This document shows positions 9,718-20,645 of a stretch of DNA of 64,000 bases, piece by piece. Source of the stretch: Shinisaurus crocodilurus (taxonomy: Eukaryota > Chordata > Lepidosauria > Squamata > Shinisauridae); the NCBI GenBank assembly GCA_021292165.1, contig CM037879.1:20173525-20237524 (forward strand), read 5' to 3'. A model generated the notes under the pieces. That model was not told the DNA's origin and searched no databases. It saw only the letters and a list, made by a program, of their open reading frames with translations. The translations under genes were made by a program, and so were the position numbers. Position 1 is the first letter of the stretch. Each line of letters starts with the position of its first letter.

Positions 9718-11258
9718 ACAAACCCCTCCAACACGTTTGTGAAGTCTTCCCACCATTGCTTGCCTATTCCTCCTAGTAAATAGAGCTCGAATCTCTCCTC
9801 CCCACTAATGGCCTTGTCTGTGCGTGGGAACCCATGGCCCGTCATCCATCCCCTAGGCTGGGAACAGATAAACCCAGGTATTTGCTCCAGGTACTGTAAC
9901 AGGCAGAAGCTGATTGTCTCTCAGCACCACTGTGGGTTATTCAACGAACAAGCAACCCACCATGGCTTATTCTCAGGGTGGCTTAGCATGACGTGCAAAC
10001 CTGCCCATTACGGGCATAGTTGGCAAAAGCTTTCTCTTGGCTTCAGTGGGAGAGGTGAGAATTTGCTTGAATCATTCCCATCAAAATCAATTGTCATATT
10101 TAAATCCATTTCTGAATTTGGGCTTTCTCGAGAGCAGGCCTGCACAACTTGTGCAGAACCAGTAAACTAAAGGCTACCATTGCCAGGGAAAAACTTCCAG
10201 CCTGAAGAGGAAGCTTTGATAGCCCTTCCTGTTGAGGAGAGCTGATGGTCAGACTTGGTGGGTATTTTCTCTATTTGGGAGGAACCCTTAACTGCTTAGG
10301 GAGATGCTTCACTCTGGAGGCTCACTACTCAGGGCAGCTATGTACAGAGCGATGGGTTCTGGATCCTAATCCCCGCAGGCCCTGATACCCACCAACTCAA
10401 ATACAGCCCACCAGCCATGCTTTATTTAATTCATTCATTCAGGGTGCAATCCTATGGCCACTAGATCCAGTCTAGATGGCCATGGAATAATTCAGAGTCC
10501 CAACTCCAACCTTGGAAACTCGCTCTGAGCTGGGAAAGCCTGGTGGGGTGGGGGCTAGATTAACATCCTGGTTTTGTTGCCTGACTGGGTCTGAAAAAAC
10601 AGGTGTGAAACAGTTGGCAGGCGGCAATTCATTGGCTGATGGCTTTGGGTTGGCTTGCTAGGTCATAACTTGTGCAAGCCTGCCCTGGAGTGTGTAGATG
10701 ACTGCACTGGGGCCCAGATTCCGCTCAGCCCTTCAAATACACTGGCAATGGAAATGAAGCAAATAAGCAAACCCAGTCAGAGTCAATGGGTCATCCAGAA
10801 CACATTAAGTGTACACGTCCATTTTTATGAGCACAGACGTTTGAAAAGTTCATTATGTTTCATGTTCTGCATACTTGCTAGAGGCATATCCCTTACATTG
10901 CCACAAGATCACAAGAACATATGGTCTTACCCATAAAGACATCTATGGACAGAACTATGAAATCGTGATTTTTTCCAAAACGACTTTTAAGGCAAGTTAA
11001 CTTTTGATTATGGAATGGCACATAATAAGTCACTTTTAAGTATCTTTTCCTTTAAGTCCCTCACATGTATTCCAAATGAGAGTAAAAGGGCATGGACCAG
11101 AAGCATGAAGTATTTTGCCTTTTCCAAGAAGTGGATTAATAACTTCCTTCAATTTGAAAATGGACCGTTACCCATGAAGTTCATCCTCAAGTGGCTGAAT
11201 CTTGGAATCAACCTTGTGATACCTGCTAGTGTATCTTGAATGGAAGGTGGTTTGAATG
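9718..11258. other. Intergenic, fragments only
   Basis: A fragment of the ACCCACCATGG-type DNA element is visible near 9940-10010, and a degenerate GGGTGCAATCCTATGG end near 10441. The remainder shows no exon or repeat that I can name. Confidence 0.4.
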
Positions 11259-11266
11259 TTGTAGGG

Positions 11267-11364
11267 CAGGGCTCTCCAACCTTGGGTCCCCAGATGTAGC
11301 TGGCTGGGGCATGCTGGGAGTTGTAGGCCAAAAACATCTGGGGACCCAAGGTTGGAGAACACTG
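11267..11364. mobile_element. hAT-type MITE, near-perfect hairpin, 8-bp TSD
   Basis: Terminal repeats CAGGGCTCTCCAACCTTGG and CCAAGGTTGGAGAACACTG bracket an almost completely self-complementary element. TTGTAGGG occurs at 11259-11266 and again at 11365-11372, an exact 8-bp duplication as hAT transposases make. Three relatives are at 31387, 33633 and 37089. Confidence 0.9.
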
Positions 11365-11479
11365 TTGTAGGGATTCTTCAGTGAAACTGGAATGAAACCA
11401 GTGACAAGAGCAGGATCATGGGTAGGTGGGTGGGTGGAAAAAGGCATGAGCATAGCTACGATAAGCACACATCTTACAC

Positions 11480-11815
11480 AGAAATAGGAAGCTACCTTAT
11501 TCTGAAACCATTGGTCCTTCTAGACCAGCCTTCCCCAACCTGGTGCCCTCCAGATGTGTGGAAATGCAACCCATGCTGGCCGGGAGTGATGGGAGTTGCA
11601 TTCCGACATATCTGGAAGGTGCCAGGTTGGGGACAGGTGATATAGACTAATGCTGTCTCTACTGCAACTGGCTTTGGCTCTCAAGGCTTCCGGAAAGGAT
11701 CTCCCCCCCCCCCCGCCCCAGCTGCTGTCTGAGATGCTTTTTGAAAAGAGATGGATATTGAACCTGGGAGTTACTGCATGCAGAGTGTACGGCTTCCCAT
11801 TGAACAACAGCCCCT
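11480..11815 (-). mobile_element. tRNA-Ala-like SINE, interrupted by a MITE
   Basis: On the plus strand the remnant reads GGAAGCTACCTTATTCTG, ACCATTGGTCC (11480-11520) and resumes after the inserted MITE with TAATGCTGTCTCTACTGC. It ends in a degenerate tRNA-like region (TGCATGCAGAGTGTACGGC). The minus strand therefore has the tRNA head. Other copies are at 17555, 18240, 49308 and 51000. Confidence 0.6.
11526..11639. mobile_element. hAT-type MITE inserted in a SINE
   Basis: Starts CAGCCTTCCCCAACCTGGTG and ends with its near complement (CCAGGTTGGGGACAGGTG). Flanks are TTCTAGAC and ATATAGAC, a 6/8 match consistent with a decayed 8-bp duplication. It splits the SINE remnant, so it is younger than that SINE. 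Confidence 0.7.
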
Positions 11816-12667
11816 CCCAGTATAGGGCATATTCAACATCCACCCTGTTGATCAGGCATGAAGCCTTGGGTTTCTCTTTGACGTCTCTCACTCCTTGTTC
11901 TCCCGTCGCACCTTCTTAACCTGTCGCCAAATCATGTCACTTCTCCCTTTGCAACATTACAAAAGTACAGTCCGACCTCCCCATCCCTGCAATGAAACTT
12001 TGGTCCATGCCCTGGGTCCGACATTTTTCTTGATTACTGCAAGCTTTTTCTCCCTGTTCTTCTATTGTTTCACCTTTTATTTTATTGTAGTCCACTATCG
12101 GGAACCATTGGGGCTAGAAAACCGTGGTTTGGTGTGCTGCTGCCATATATGGTGAGCTGCAATTTGCTGGCTGGGGAACGCTGGGAGTTCTAGGACTTTT
12201 TTTCTGTCTAAACATGCATAGGATTGCGGCCCTAAGCATACATCCAGACGGACGCTCCTAGCACTATCAGCCCAAAGGCACTGTGCAGCTATTCTGCCTT
12301 TCCTCCCTTAACAGATCTTTTGTGGTAAGAAAAAAGTTGTCAGGAGCAGTGGTAAAACACAGGAGGGTTATAAATGGAAGGTAACATTGTCTGGATCCTC
12401 CCCTAAAATTTCATGATTGAAGCAGGGGAAATGCACGACGCAAGCCTCATCTGGAAGCACTGTAAGTTGGCAGAATTAAAATGAGAGGTAAGCAGGGAAT
12501 TGGCACCGCTCTGGACAGTCCTTGCTTGTCATCTGTTATGCCATTTGCTCAGAGCAACAGCAGCTAAGAGATCAGGTGTCTCCCTTCATCTCACACACAA
12601 AGATGGGGAGGGGAACATCTCACAACAGCTAGCTCAGAGAATCGGTCTGTAAGGATGCCAACATATG

Positions 12668-13720
12668 GTCAGTGGTGTAGTGGTAAATTTTGAGGTGCAG
12701 GTGCTCTGACAGTCCGCATAGCCATGACCCCAAGGAGAGTCCAAAATACAGGCAGCTATGTTGATATCATCTGTTATCTATCTGTCTATGTATGCGTATA
12801 CACACACCCAAAGAGCAGCAGCACATAGTATAATACCCAATTTATTAGGATCAGCTGACAGGCATAGAATAGTGAGCTGGCAAAGCACAGTGTCATGGTT
12901 AGCATGTTGAACTTTGGCTGGGGAGACCTGAGATTGCATGAGAAAGGGAAAGAGAGGGACACAACAACCCAGTGTGCATGATCACCGCAGCCCACCGTGG
13001 CTTGTTTAAGCCACGATGGGTTGCGGTGTGTGCCAGCCGCCATCTTGAATATGCAAGCCACTGGCGGGCATGCTTGTCATGTTGTGCGAACCCAGGTGTC
13101 ATGGGTTATGCAAGGGTTAAACAACCTTGCATAACCCAAGATGACCGGATTCACACGACACAAGCCACGGTGTCTGCCCACCTTGGCTTGCATATTCAAA
13201 ACAGTAGCCAGCACATGTCGCAAAGCCCTGTAGGTTAATTAACCCATGGTGGCCTATCATGATGTGCGAACAGGCCCAACATGTCCCCAAGCAGCATAAG
13301 ACCATCAGCTCAAGATTTCCTAGGAATTTCTTTTTCCCAGCACCAGGGAGAAACATTTTATCTCAAAGTCAATAAACCACATCTAGCATTTTTTTTATTT
13401 CCATCAGGAGCAGATCTTTCATAAAACTAATGGCTCTTAATTGCCCATACAAGATCAAGGCACCCCAAAATACTTTGCATCACAACAGGGATAGCTCACA
13501 ATAGGGATGTGTGAGGAATACAGCTACAATGTGCCCCTGGCACAGCTTGAATATTCAAAATGGTGACTGCCGCAACAAAAAGCCCCTGGAGAAATTCACC
13601 CATGGTGGCTTCTTGTTATGTGCGAACCATGTCACTGAGGATTGCAGCTAAGCTCAGAAGGAACAGGGAAGCCTGAGGCGGGTGACAAACAACATCATTG
13701 GCCCTTCTAAACAAAAAGCT
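12668..13720. repeat. Dispersed repeat copy 1 (related to 18781-19110), interrupted
   Basis: Starts TCAGTGGTGTAGTGGTAAAT and shares CAAGGAGAGTCCAAAA, TCTAGCATTT, TTGCCCAT, AATACTT and GGATTGCAGCTAAGCTCAG in the same order with 18781-19110. Copy 1 is opened by about 570 bp between roughly 12790 and 13370 and by a shorter insertion near 13500-13625. No open frame. Family unknown to me. Confidence 0.55.
12955..13275. mobile_element. Foldback DNA element fragments (ACAACCCA type)
   Basis: Contains a short perfect fold (CCCACCGTGGCTTGTTTAAG with its complement at 12990-13030), then TGCATAACCC inverted pairs at 13100-13140 and CACACGACACAAGCCACGG at 13151-13169. It fills part of the gap in dispersed repeat copy 1. 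Confidence 0.55.
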
Positions 13721-15194
13721 CTTCAACCCTGTGAACGACACCACTGAACTTATGCGAATGGCCCATGGCTGAAGTATTAATAAAATTGATTGATTGAACA
13801 TGGTATCACATGGAAGAAGCAGTATAGCTCCAGTTAATGTGGCTGATTCTTATCCATTAAAAAAAAAATCTCCACCACCACTATTTTTTAACACTGCTAA
13901 AATCTTATGATGCCATGCTATGCAGTTAATGGATAACAAGGTTTCCAGAAGATGAAGGCAAGATAGAATGGATTATATATTTACTTCCATGTACATTCAT
14001 TAGGTATCATAAGAACATTTATATTTGTGAAAGCAGAGGGGGAGAAAGAACCACGAGGTCTTCCCATGATATTCTCTAGTCCAACCGTGAAGCAAAGCCC
14101 TTGATTTAATTGCCTATGGTTTTCTTTATTCGGAAAATGTCATGGCTACCACACATTTCTTGGTGATTACATGGAATTCCGCTTATTTAATGTTTACAGG
14201 CAGCATTTGGAAATCCTCATAACAAAAGTCTTTTAGGGCCCAAAGTAGTTTTTGGCTTGGTTGCAAGAAGCTCTTTGATAACAGTAAATAATGCACTTGC
14301 ATGGGATCAAATGCCCTTGGGCGAACATCTCTGCTACAATCAATGCAGGTCACATGATACAAATGAGTAGAGACAACTTCACTGTTTCATTCAGAAAGAC
14401 TTTTTGCTGTTTTTGCTGCAACAGGGCTAGCATGGCTTCCCCTCTGGAAATTTGAAACGCTGATATTTAAGTTGCATCACAGTTATTCTCTGCTGCAGGG
14501 TATTCCCCTTCCCCATATTATATGTGGATGGGATAAAGCACAAATAAAGGCTTACTTCCCCTTATCATTGTGACTACCAACCCCCCCCCAAAAAAAATTA
14601 GGACAAAAAAGAAATTCAAATTCTTCCTCTTTTAATTGCTGTTGTGGCTAGGCAATTTGAGACTCTGGACTTATTCGCATACTTCTAGATGAGGCTTTTA
14701 TCATGCCATCACCGTGGGTCATTCCTGGAATTTTGATAGGAGGTCCAGATGACAATGGGATGCTACACTCCATTAGCATCAGTCTGGGACTTAAAGCTTG
14801 CGTTCCCAATCCCATCGATCTCTGATTATCAGCTTCATTAAAAAATCTATCCATTTAATATCTGATTTTGTCCATTGAAGACAAACATAAGCCACCCTCT
14901 GGGAAGGTGGTGGTCGCACCTCAATAACTCAAAATAGAAACTAGTTTTATAACTAGCATATGTGCGAGTAACTATGACTGTCTCAGTTACTGGGCGGTGT
15001 CAATAATTGGATCTTCTGCCTCAGGGCCGGATCAAGGCCAGCTGATGCCCTAAGCACAGCCCAATCATGGTGGCCCCCTCAGCCCTTCCATCGCTTAGCT
15101 GGCAAGACATTAAGACTCAATAAGTGCTGAAGGTGAAATAAGACATTAAAAACTCAGTTTTCTTCAAGGCCAGAACACACAACTATATTAAATA
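13721..15194. other. Intergenic, nothing named
   Basis: AT-rich sequence with homopolymer runs (for example 14582-14600) and no conserved coding stretch. A short minus-strand frame at 14648-14854 has no recognisable domain. Confidence 0.4.
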
Positions 15195-15366
15195 TACCGT
15201 ATTTTTCCGTCTATAAGACGCCCCCATGTATAAGAGGCCCCCCACTGGGCAGTTTCGCAACCATGCTGTTCTCTCCTTGGCTTACTTCCGTGTATAAGAC
15301 GACCCTCAATTTTTAGTCTAACAATTTTAGGAAAAAGTATAGTCTTATACATGGAAAAATACTGTA
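15195..15366. mobile_element. TA-flanked MITE (mariner/Tigger-like)
   Basis: The left end TACCGTATTTTTCCGTCTAT and the right end AGTCTTATACATGGAAAAAT followed by ACTGTA are inverted copies, with GTATAAGACG motifs inside. Ends are at TA dinucleotides, as expected for the Tc1/mariner superfamily. The TATAAGACG signature is widespread in vertebrate elements of this type. Confidence 0.65.
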
Positions 15367-15576
15367 AACTGTTTGTTATTATATTTATTTAACACTAAAT
15401 AGCAGCAAGCAATATAAGCCAATTACTTATAACTAGGGCAACAGAAAGAAATACAAATTTTCATCACTGTTTTATGCATTTTTAAAAATAAAACTGTTAT
15501 AAGGGGGAAAGGCAAATGCAAAAATTTGTGGTACTCTGAGGTGCCCCCCTTCCCTTGGGAAGCACGTGCTTGCTTA

Positions 15577-15620
15577 TATTAATTAATTAATTAATTAATT
15601 AATATTAATTATATTAATCC
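15577..15620. repeat. TTAA-type AT-rich simple repeat
   Basis: Tandem ATTA units, about 11, with a few interruptions. Confidence 0.8.
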
Positions 15621-15837
15621 AGGGCTGCTCTGCCTCCAGTGGCCGCCCTCACCAGACAATGAGCACCTGAACAGGGCTGGGCTGAGTGAGTGATCGCACC
15701 GCACCGCATTTTAATTTGGCAAGCAGGGGCTGTACATCTTTGTGCAACAGTGAGTGCCCCTACTTCCACGGCCCCCAAACAGGATACAAATTGTTATCCA
15801 TTCTCTATCCATTGTGTTCAGTTTTGTTTTTCCACAC

Positions 15838-16077
15838 GAGAGCTGGTGTGGCATAGTGGTGAGAGTGTTGGACTGGGACTCGGGAGATCCGGGTTCGAGT
15901 CCCCGCTCGGCCATGAAGCTCACTGGGTGACTTTGGGCCAGTCACTGACTCTCAGCGTAACCCACCTCACAGGGTTGTTGTGAGGATAAAACGGAGAGGA
16001 GGAGGAGGATCATGTAAGCCACCTTGGTTTCCTTGCAGGAAAAAAAGGCGGAATATAGATATAATAAATGAATAAAT
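15838..16077 (+). mobile_element. tRNA-derived SINE, full length, best preserved copy
   Basis: Head GTGTGGCATAGTGGTGAGAG (A box) and GGGTTCGAGTCCCCGC (B box) are close to a true tRNA promoter; body CACTGGGTGACTTTGGGCCA; tail TTCCTTGCAGGAAAAAAAGG and ATAAATGAATAAAT. Length about 240 bp. It is inserted at the 5' side of the Penelope-like fragment. Confidence 0.9.
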
Positions 16078-16084
16078 CCACGGA

Positions 16085-16660
16085 GTCTCTGATCTGGTGC
16101 TGCACAATCTCAGCCGTGCAGAATGTTACGCCATCTGCAGCCTCAAAAACAATATTGGCATCATAACTAAAACAAAGGAGGTTCTGTCGTCGTCACGAAC
16201 AAGTTGGCTCTGCGTAAAGGAGGGTGAGAGGCAACTCTCCGACACCGCGCTTTACAGGCCCCTATCCGCAGATCCCACTGAGGAACAGCTTAAGGCAGAA
16301 TCTTATGCATGTTTAGACAGAAAAAAAGCATAGCTGGCTGGGACATGCTGGGAGTTACAGGCCTTTTTTCTGCCTAAACATGCATAGGATGCTGCGCTTA
16401 GGGAACTAAACAACCTGCTGAAGGAATTTTCTACAGATGTTAAGGACCAAAATCTACACAAACACACCAGAGGAGCCTCAACCAGGCATCTTCTATCTGC
16501 GACCCAAAATACACAAACCAGGCAACCCCGGGCATTGGCACTATCGCAGTTGGGTTGTCTGCTATATGGACTCCATTCGCAGACATTACGCCACCAATAC
16601 TGCAACTTCAGGGGAACAATTCGGATCAGGGAGATGGTGCTGTGGAAACGGTGAACAGCA
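16085..16660 (+). mobile_element. Penelope-like retroelement fragment (decayed RT)
   Basis: Before an inserted MITE the frame reads RQLSDTALYRPLSADPTEE. After it, in other frames, come ELNNLLKEF and GIFYLRPKIHKPGNPG. The LPKIHK-type motif and the preceding block are hallmarks of Penelope-like reverse transcriptases. It is non-functional: frameshifted, truncated and split by the MITE at 16293-16397. Confidence 0.7.
16293..16397. mobile_element. Hairpin MITE with TTA duplication, inside Penelope fragment
   Basis: Left AGGCAGAATCTTATGCATGT, right ACATGCATAGGATGCTGCGC, flanked by TTA at 16290-16292 and 16398-16400. Same family as 27168, 36471, 46267 and 52990. A 3-bp TTA/TAA duplication is typical of PIF/Harbinger elements. 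Confidence 0.75.
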
Positions 16661-16703
16661 CTCTCCTTACAACTATTATATGCCCGCCCGCCAAATCGTC
16701 ACC

Positions 16704-16902
16704 AGGAGGCTGGTGACGCCTGTCTCAGTGGGGCTCCTCATCCATTGCAGCTTTTATTCTGAGCTTTATAGGGGCCATCCATGGTACCCCATCTCCAAAA
16801 TAGGTTAACCACCATGCAGCGCCATAGATCATTCCTATAAAGCTCAGAATAAAAGCTGCAATGGATGACGAGCCCCGCTGAGACAGGCGTCGCCCAGCCT
16901 CC
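16704..16902. mobile_element. Foldback MITE, about 75-bp arms
   Basis: Left arm GGCTGGTGACGCCTGTCTCA to GCTTTATAGG (16708-16770) matches the reverse complement of the right arm, which ends GAGACAGGCGTCGCCCAGCC (16880-16899). The loop is about 55 bases. Confidence 0.85.
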
Positions 16903-17554
16903 CTTGAACCCTCTACCTAAGGCTATCACTGCACAGCAGACACACAGCAGAACGAGGTGGGAATGACGTGGTCAAGACACCTCCCCGCCCTGGTGCTCTT
17001 CAGATGTGTTCGACTACAACTCCCAGCATCCTGCAGCTGGAGGAAGGCTATGGTAGAGTCTTGAAGTAGTAGAGTGAATGTCACCATTCCAGGCTGCAGG
17101 TGGGGGGGGGGGATATCATTTTTTCTCTTTTTAATGTTCTCTTTGTAAAAATTAAAAGAGCACCCACTCTCCCTGCTGGTAGAAAGCTAGCATGGCCAGG
17201 GGCGGATGAGGCTTGGACCATTCTCTCTGCTGTGCTAGCTTTTGATCGCAAGGAGGGTTCTTTCGTGTTCAGTTTTGTTTCCCCCCGCGGGGGAGCATGC
17301 AACAGTGGCAACACCCACCTGCCACCTGAAGTGGCCCAGTCCACCTTACTGCCTCCAGTTCGTTCTACCACCTCAGGTGGCCACGGGTGTGTGGTCCAGG
17401 ACTAAGACTTAAGATATCCAGCCTCTCGCTTCCATGCTTTGTTCTTTGCTCATTGCCTTCCCTGGTTGTAGAGTGTCATCTGCTGACTGAGAAGCTAACT
17501 GCTGCATCCACAGATGCCATCCCAAGGCAACTCATCGCAAATGGTCAGGAAGCT

Positions 17555-17653
17555 GCCTCGTACCAGCTCAGGCGATTTGCCTGTCAAGCCTAGTACTGCG
17601 TGCTGTGACCGGCAGCAGCTCTTCAGGGCCTCAGGCAGAGAAGAGTCTTTCCC
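17555..17653 (-). mobile_element. tRNA-Ala-like SINE fragment
   Basis: Plus-strand wording AAGCTGCCTCGTACCAGCTC, CCGGCAGCAGCTCTTCAGG and CAGAGAAGAGTCTTTCCCAT matches the other copies. It is cut by the SINE at 17654. Confidence 0.55.
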
Positions 17654-17886
17654 ATTTTTATTTATTCATTTATTTCATTTACAAAAATTTACATTTTTTC
17701 CTCCAAGGAACCCAAGGCAGCTTACATGATCCTCCTCCTCTCCATGTCATCCTCACAACAAACCTTGTGAGGTAGGTTAGGCTGAGAGTCAGTGGCCTGC
17801 CCTAAGTCACCCAGTGAGCTTCATGGCTGAGTGAGGACTAGAACCCGGATCTCCCAACACTTTAACCACTACGCCACACTGGCTCT
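17654..17886 (-). mobile_element. tRNA-derived SINE
   Basis: Plus-strand order is tail first: ATTTATTCATTTAT, CTCCAAGGAACCCAAGGCAG, then TGAGAGTCAGTG and a head ending ACTACGCCACACTGGCTC. Element is on the minus strand. It is inserted in an older SINE and is followed directly by the foldback element at 17891. Confidence 0.85.
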
Positions 17887-17890
17887 CTAT

Positions 17891-18235
17891 GACTGGGTTC
17901 AGACAACACAATAACCCACACTCAAGGGTGGAGTATGGGTTGAGTGTGGGTTGCTTCTGAACCATGGGTTGCTGTTGTAACGTGGGTTATCGTGTTGTCT
18001 AAACGCAGCCAAGGTAACAAACCATAGTGAACAACCCACAGTTCATAACCCAACAACAAACCATGGGTTCTCTTCATGGGTTGTTCGTGGTTAACAAGCC
18101 ATGGCTTGTTAGCGCTGCTGGGTTCAGACAACATGATAATCCACATTTCAGCAACAACCCACGTTTCAATGACAAGCCACACTCAACCCATACTCAACCC
18201 TTGAGTGTGGGTTATCATGTTGTCTGAACCCAGTC
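17891..18235. mobile_element. Foldback transposon with doubled inverted ends, TSD TAT
   Basis: Outer ends GACTGGGTTCAGACAACACA and TGTTGTCTGAACCCAGTC are inverted copies, flanked by TAT at 17888-17890 and 18236-18238. Inside, inverted copies of the same ends face inward near 17978-18008 and 18118-18145, so each side is a mini-element of about 118 bp around a core rich in AACAACCCA. A shorter sibling is at 22407-22712. Non-coding. Confidence 0.85.
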
Positions 18236-18239
18236 TATC

Positions 18240-18720
18240 TGTCCATCTAACCCCACCTTGTCTATTCTGACTGGCAGCAGCTCTCTGGGGTCTCAGGCTG
18301 AGGTCTTTCACATTCCTGATGGATCATGACACTGAGATACTTCATCATTTTATCTCTTGACTATGTCAAGGCCTTTTTAAAAAAATGTGTTATTACATTT
18401 ACTGTATATCCTGCCTTATTTCCTCTTGCCAGGAACTCAAGGCGGCTTACATGATCCTCCTCCTCTCCATTTTTTCCTCATAGCAACCCTGTGAGATAGG
18501 TTATGTTGGGAGTCAGTGACTGGCCCAAAGTCACCCAGTGAGCTTCATGGCCGGGTGGGGACTAGAGCTCAGGTCTCTGAAGTCCAAGTTCAACACTCTC
18601 ACCACTACGCCACACTGGTGCTTTCCCATCACTTGCTACCCGATGCGTCTAACTGGAGATGTTGGGGGTTGAAATTGTGACTGCCTGCATGTAAAGCATG
18701 TGCTCGACCACCCCCTGGCC
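18240..18720 (-). mobile_element. tRNA-Ala-like SINE, split by a second SINE
   Basis: The first part (18240-18386) has CTATTCTGACTGGCAGCAGC and GGTCTCAGGCTGAGGTCTTT. The second part (18622-18720) has TGCATGTAAAGCATGTGCTC and GACCACCCCCTGGCCCC, which on the minus strand is a tRNA-Ala-like head. The SINE at 18387-18620 separates them. Confidence 0.65.
18387..18620 (-). mobile_element. tRNA-derived SINE inserted in the Ala-type SINE
   Basis: Minus-strand SINE with a diverged tail (ATCCTGCCTTATTTCCTCTT in plus orientation) and head ending CTACGCCACACTGGTGC. It interrupts the Ala-type SINE, giving their relative age. Confidence 0.85.
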
Positions 18721-18780
18721 CCTTCTAGTCACCTGGCACATTATGCACTGCTGGGGACACCTGAGAAAGCTGTTATGAAG

Positions 18781-19110
18781 ATCAGTGGTGTAGTGATACA
18801 TTCTGAAGCACCATGACAATCCCCATAGCCACGCCACCAAGGAGAGTCCAAAAATCCAAGCTGCCGTGTTCATCCATATCCATAAACCAATTCTAGCATT
18901 TGTCATCTCCACCAGGGAAAGGTCCTTTGCAAAGCCAACGGGTCTTCATTGCCCATTCAAGACCAAGCCTCCCAAAAATACTTCGCATGACAACCACCGG
19001 GAACAATACAGTACAATACAGTTGTTGTTGCCAGGACACTCCATTTCCCCCAGCTAGCGCTAGCGTGAGGATTGCAGCTAAGCTCAGGAGGAACAGGGAA
19101 TGCTGAGTGA
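18781..19110. repeat. Dispersed repeat copy 2
   Basis: Uninterrupted counterpart of 12668-13720 for most of its length: ATCAGTGGTGTAGTGATACA, CAAGGAGAGTCCAAAAATCC, TTCTAGCATTTGTCATC and GGATTGCAGCTAAGCTCAGG. It shows where copy 1 was interrupted. No coding signal. Confidence 0.6.
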
Positions 19111-19818
19111 GCAGGCAGGTTGACATCAGCATCCGTGCTAAGGCACCCCGCGTCCCTGTGAGCCCTGGCTTCACGACACCGCTCCGCACTCTGCACACAC
19201 ACCGCAGCACTGCGCACACATTGGGGTTGGCAGCACGGACAGCAATGGCGGCGGGAGCATTGACCAGGCAAAGCGGTGTGTGCATGCGTTTCCCGATCCA
19301 GGGTATGAGAGCCCTGCCGTGAGGCAGCTGGATCAGGCAGTGGCAGCCTGCTAGTACAACCGGGGCCAGTGCTTTGTCCCTGCGAGCCCTGATGAAGTCG
19401 GAAGGCCACGATTCATTAGCAGAGATCAACGGCGCAGGTCAAATCCGATACTGGCATCAGCGGAACGGAAACTGCTGGCAGAAGGGAATTCCCTTCCCCC
19501 CCCCTGCAGCCCCCTGTGCGTGCCCCAAATCTGCTCCGGAAGACCCTCCAGAGCAAGTTGGGGGGGGCTGTAGGGAGAGGAGAGCAAAGGGAAGGCCTGT
19601 AGCCTGAGCGGAAGTCCACTCGTGTAGTGCTGGATTTTACCCAATATAAATTATATCCAGCTTTAAATGTTGTATGCCGGCAAGTCCTTTATCATCTGTC
19701 TATTGTACAGCACCTTGAGTCTGGGGTGTGTTGTTGTTAATGCTCTGCCTGCACGCTATTGTTATGAGGCTGACAAATGCTCAACTGCAGTTAGGAGACC
19801 AGGCTAATCTTACACCAA
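19111..19818. other. GC-rich intergenic, no gene recognised
   Basis: Moderate CpG content near 19130-19440 and a poly-C run at 19495-19503. Open frames on both strands carry no recognisable motif. Confidence 0.4.
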
Positions 19819-19960
19819 CCTGTACACCAGTTGGAGGTGCTGTTGCACTCGTGTCCTGCTTGCGGGCTTCCTGTGGGCAGCGGGTTGGCCACTGTGTGAA
19901 CGGAATGCTGGACTAGATGGACGCTTGGTCTGATCCAGCAGGGCTCTTCTTACGTTCTTA
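19819..19960 (+). mobile_element. CR1/L3-like 3' end fragment
   Basis: GCTGGACTAGATGGACGCTT and CTGATCCAGCAGGGCTCTTC are the standard wording of a common amniote LINE-type tail. The wider family is not certain. Confidence 0.5.
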
Positions 19961-20124
19961 GGACTTTTTCCAGTGGAGGGAGAATATACAGGGGAGCACA
20001 GCTCCGGGACTTTTTTTGAGAGCAGGAGCGATGACGTCTCTGCTGGAGCACCAGGGAATTGTTTAGGATAGATTAGCATAGAAGAAGTCAGAGAAGAGCC
20101 AATGGGTTTCAAACCCCAGTTGAA

Positions 20125-20645
20125 AGTGCTGATTTTAATCTTTAAAGCCTTAAATGGTTTGGGCCCATTCTACTTGAAGGACCACCTTCTCCCATAGCAT
20201 CCTCCCCACACTCTGAGGTCATCAACAGAGGCCCTTCTCACCTGCCGGCTAGCTAGGGCAGTTAGGCTGGTGAGTACAAGGGAGAGGGCCTTCTCAGTGC
20301 TGGCCCCGCACCTCTGGAATCAAATTCCATCCACGGTTCCTCAGGCCCCCGGTTTTCAGGTCTTCAGGAAAGCTCTGAACACCCACCTGTTTTCACTGGC
20401 CTACCCTTTTATGTCTGGGCCATTGGTTTTTGCTAGTCATTTTGTTTTCATTGATTTTAATTCCTAATCTAATTTTGTATGGATTTTATTGAAACATGTT
20501 TTTATGGATTTTAAAAAATTGTGTTTATGGATTTTTGAAAATCGTATCCAATTTGTGAAGTTTTTATCTTGCACGTTGCCTTGAGAGGATCCCACCCTTA
20601 CAGGCGGCCTTGAAATATTTTTTAGACAGACAGACAGATAGATAG
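20125..20645 (+). mobile_element. L2-like LINE 3' fragment
   Basis: Translated pieces FKALNGLGPFYLKDHL, then RERAFSVLAPHLWNQIPSTV and FRKALNTHLFSLAYPF match the ORF2 C-terminus seen at 9217. A stop interrupts the frame near 20200. The 3' region ends in GACA/GATA repeats at 20626-20645. Confidence 0.75.

Noticed and set aside
15838..16077. A functional tRNA gene from the good A and B boxes
   Set aside because: The cloverleaf is incomplete and the sequence continues into the standard SINE body and tail.
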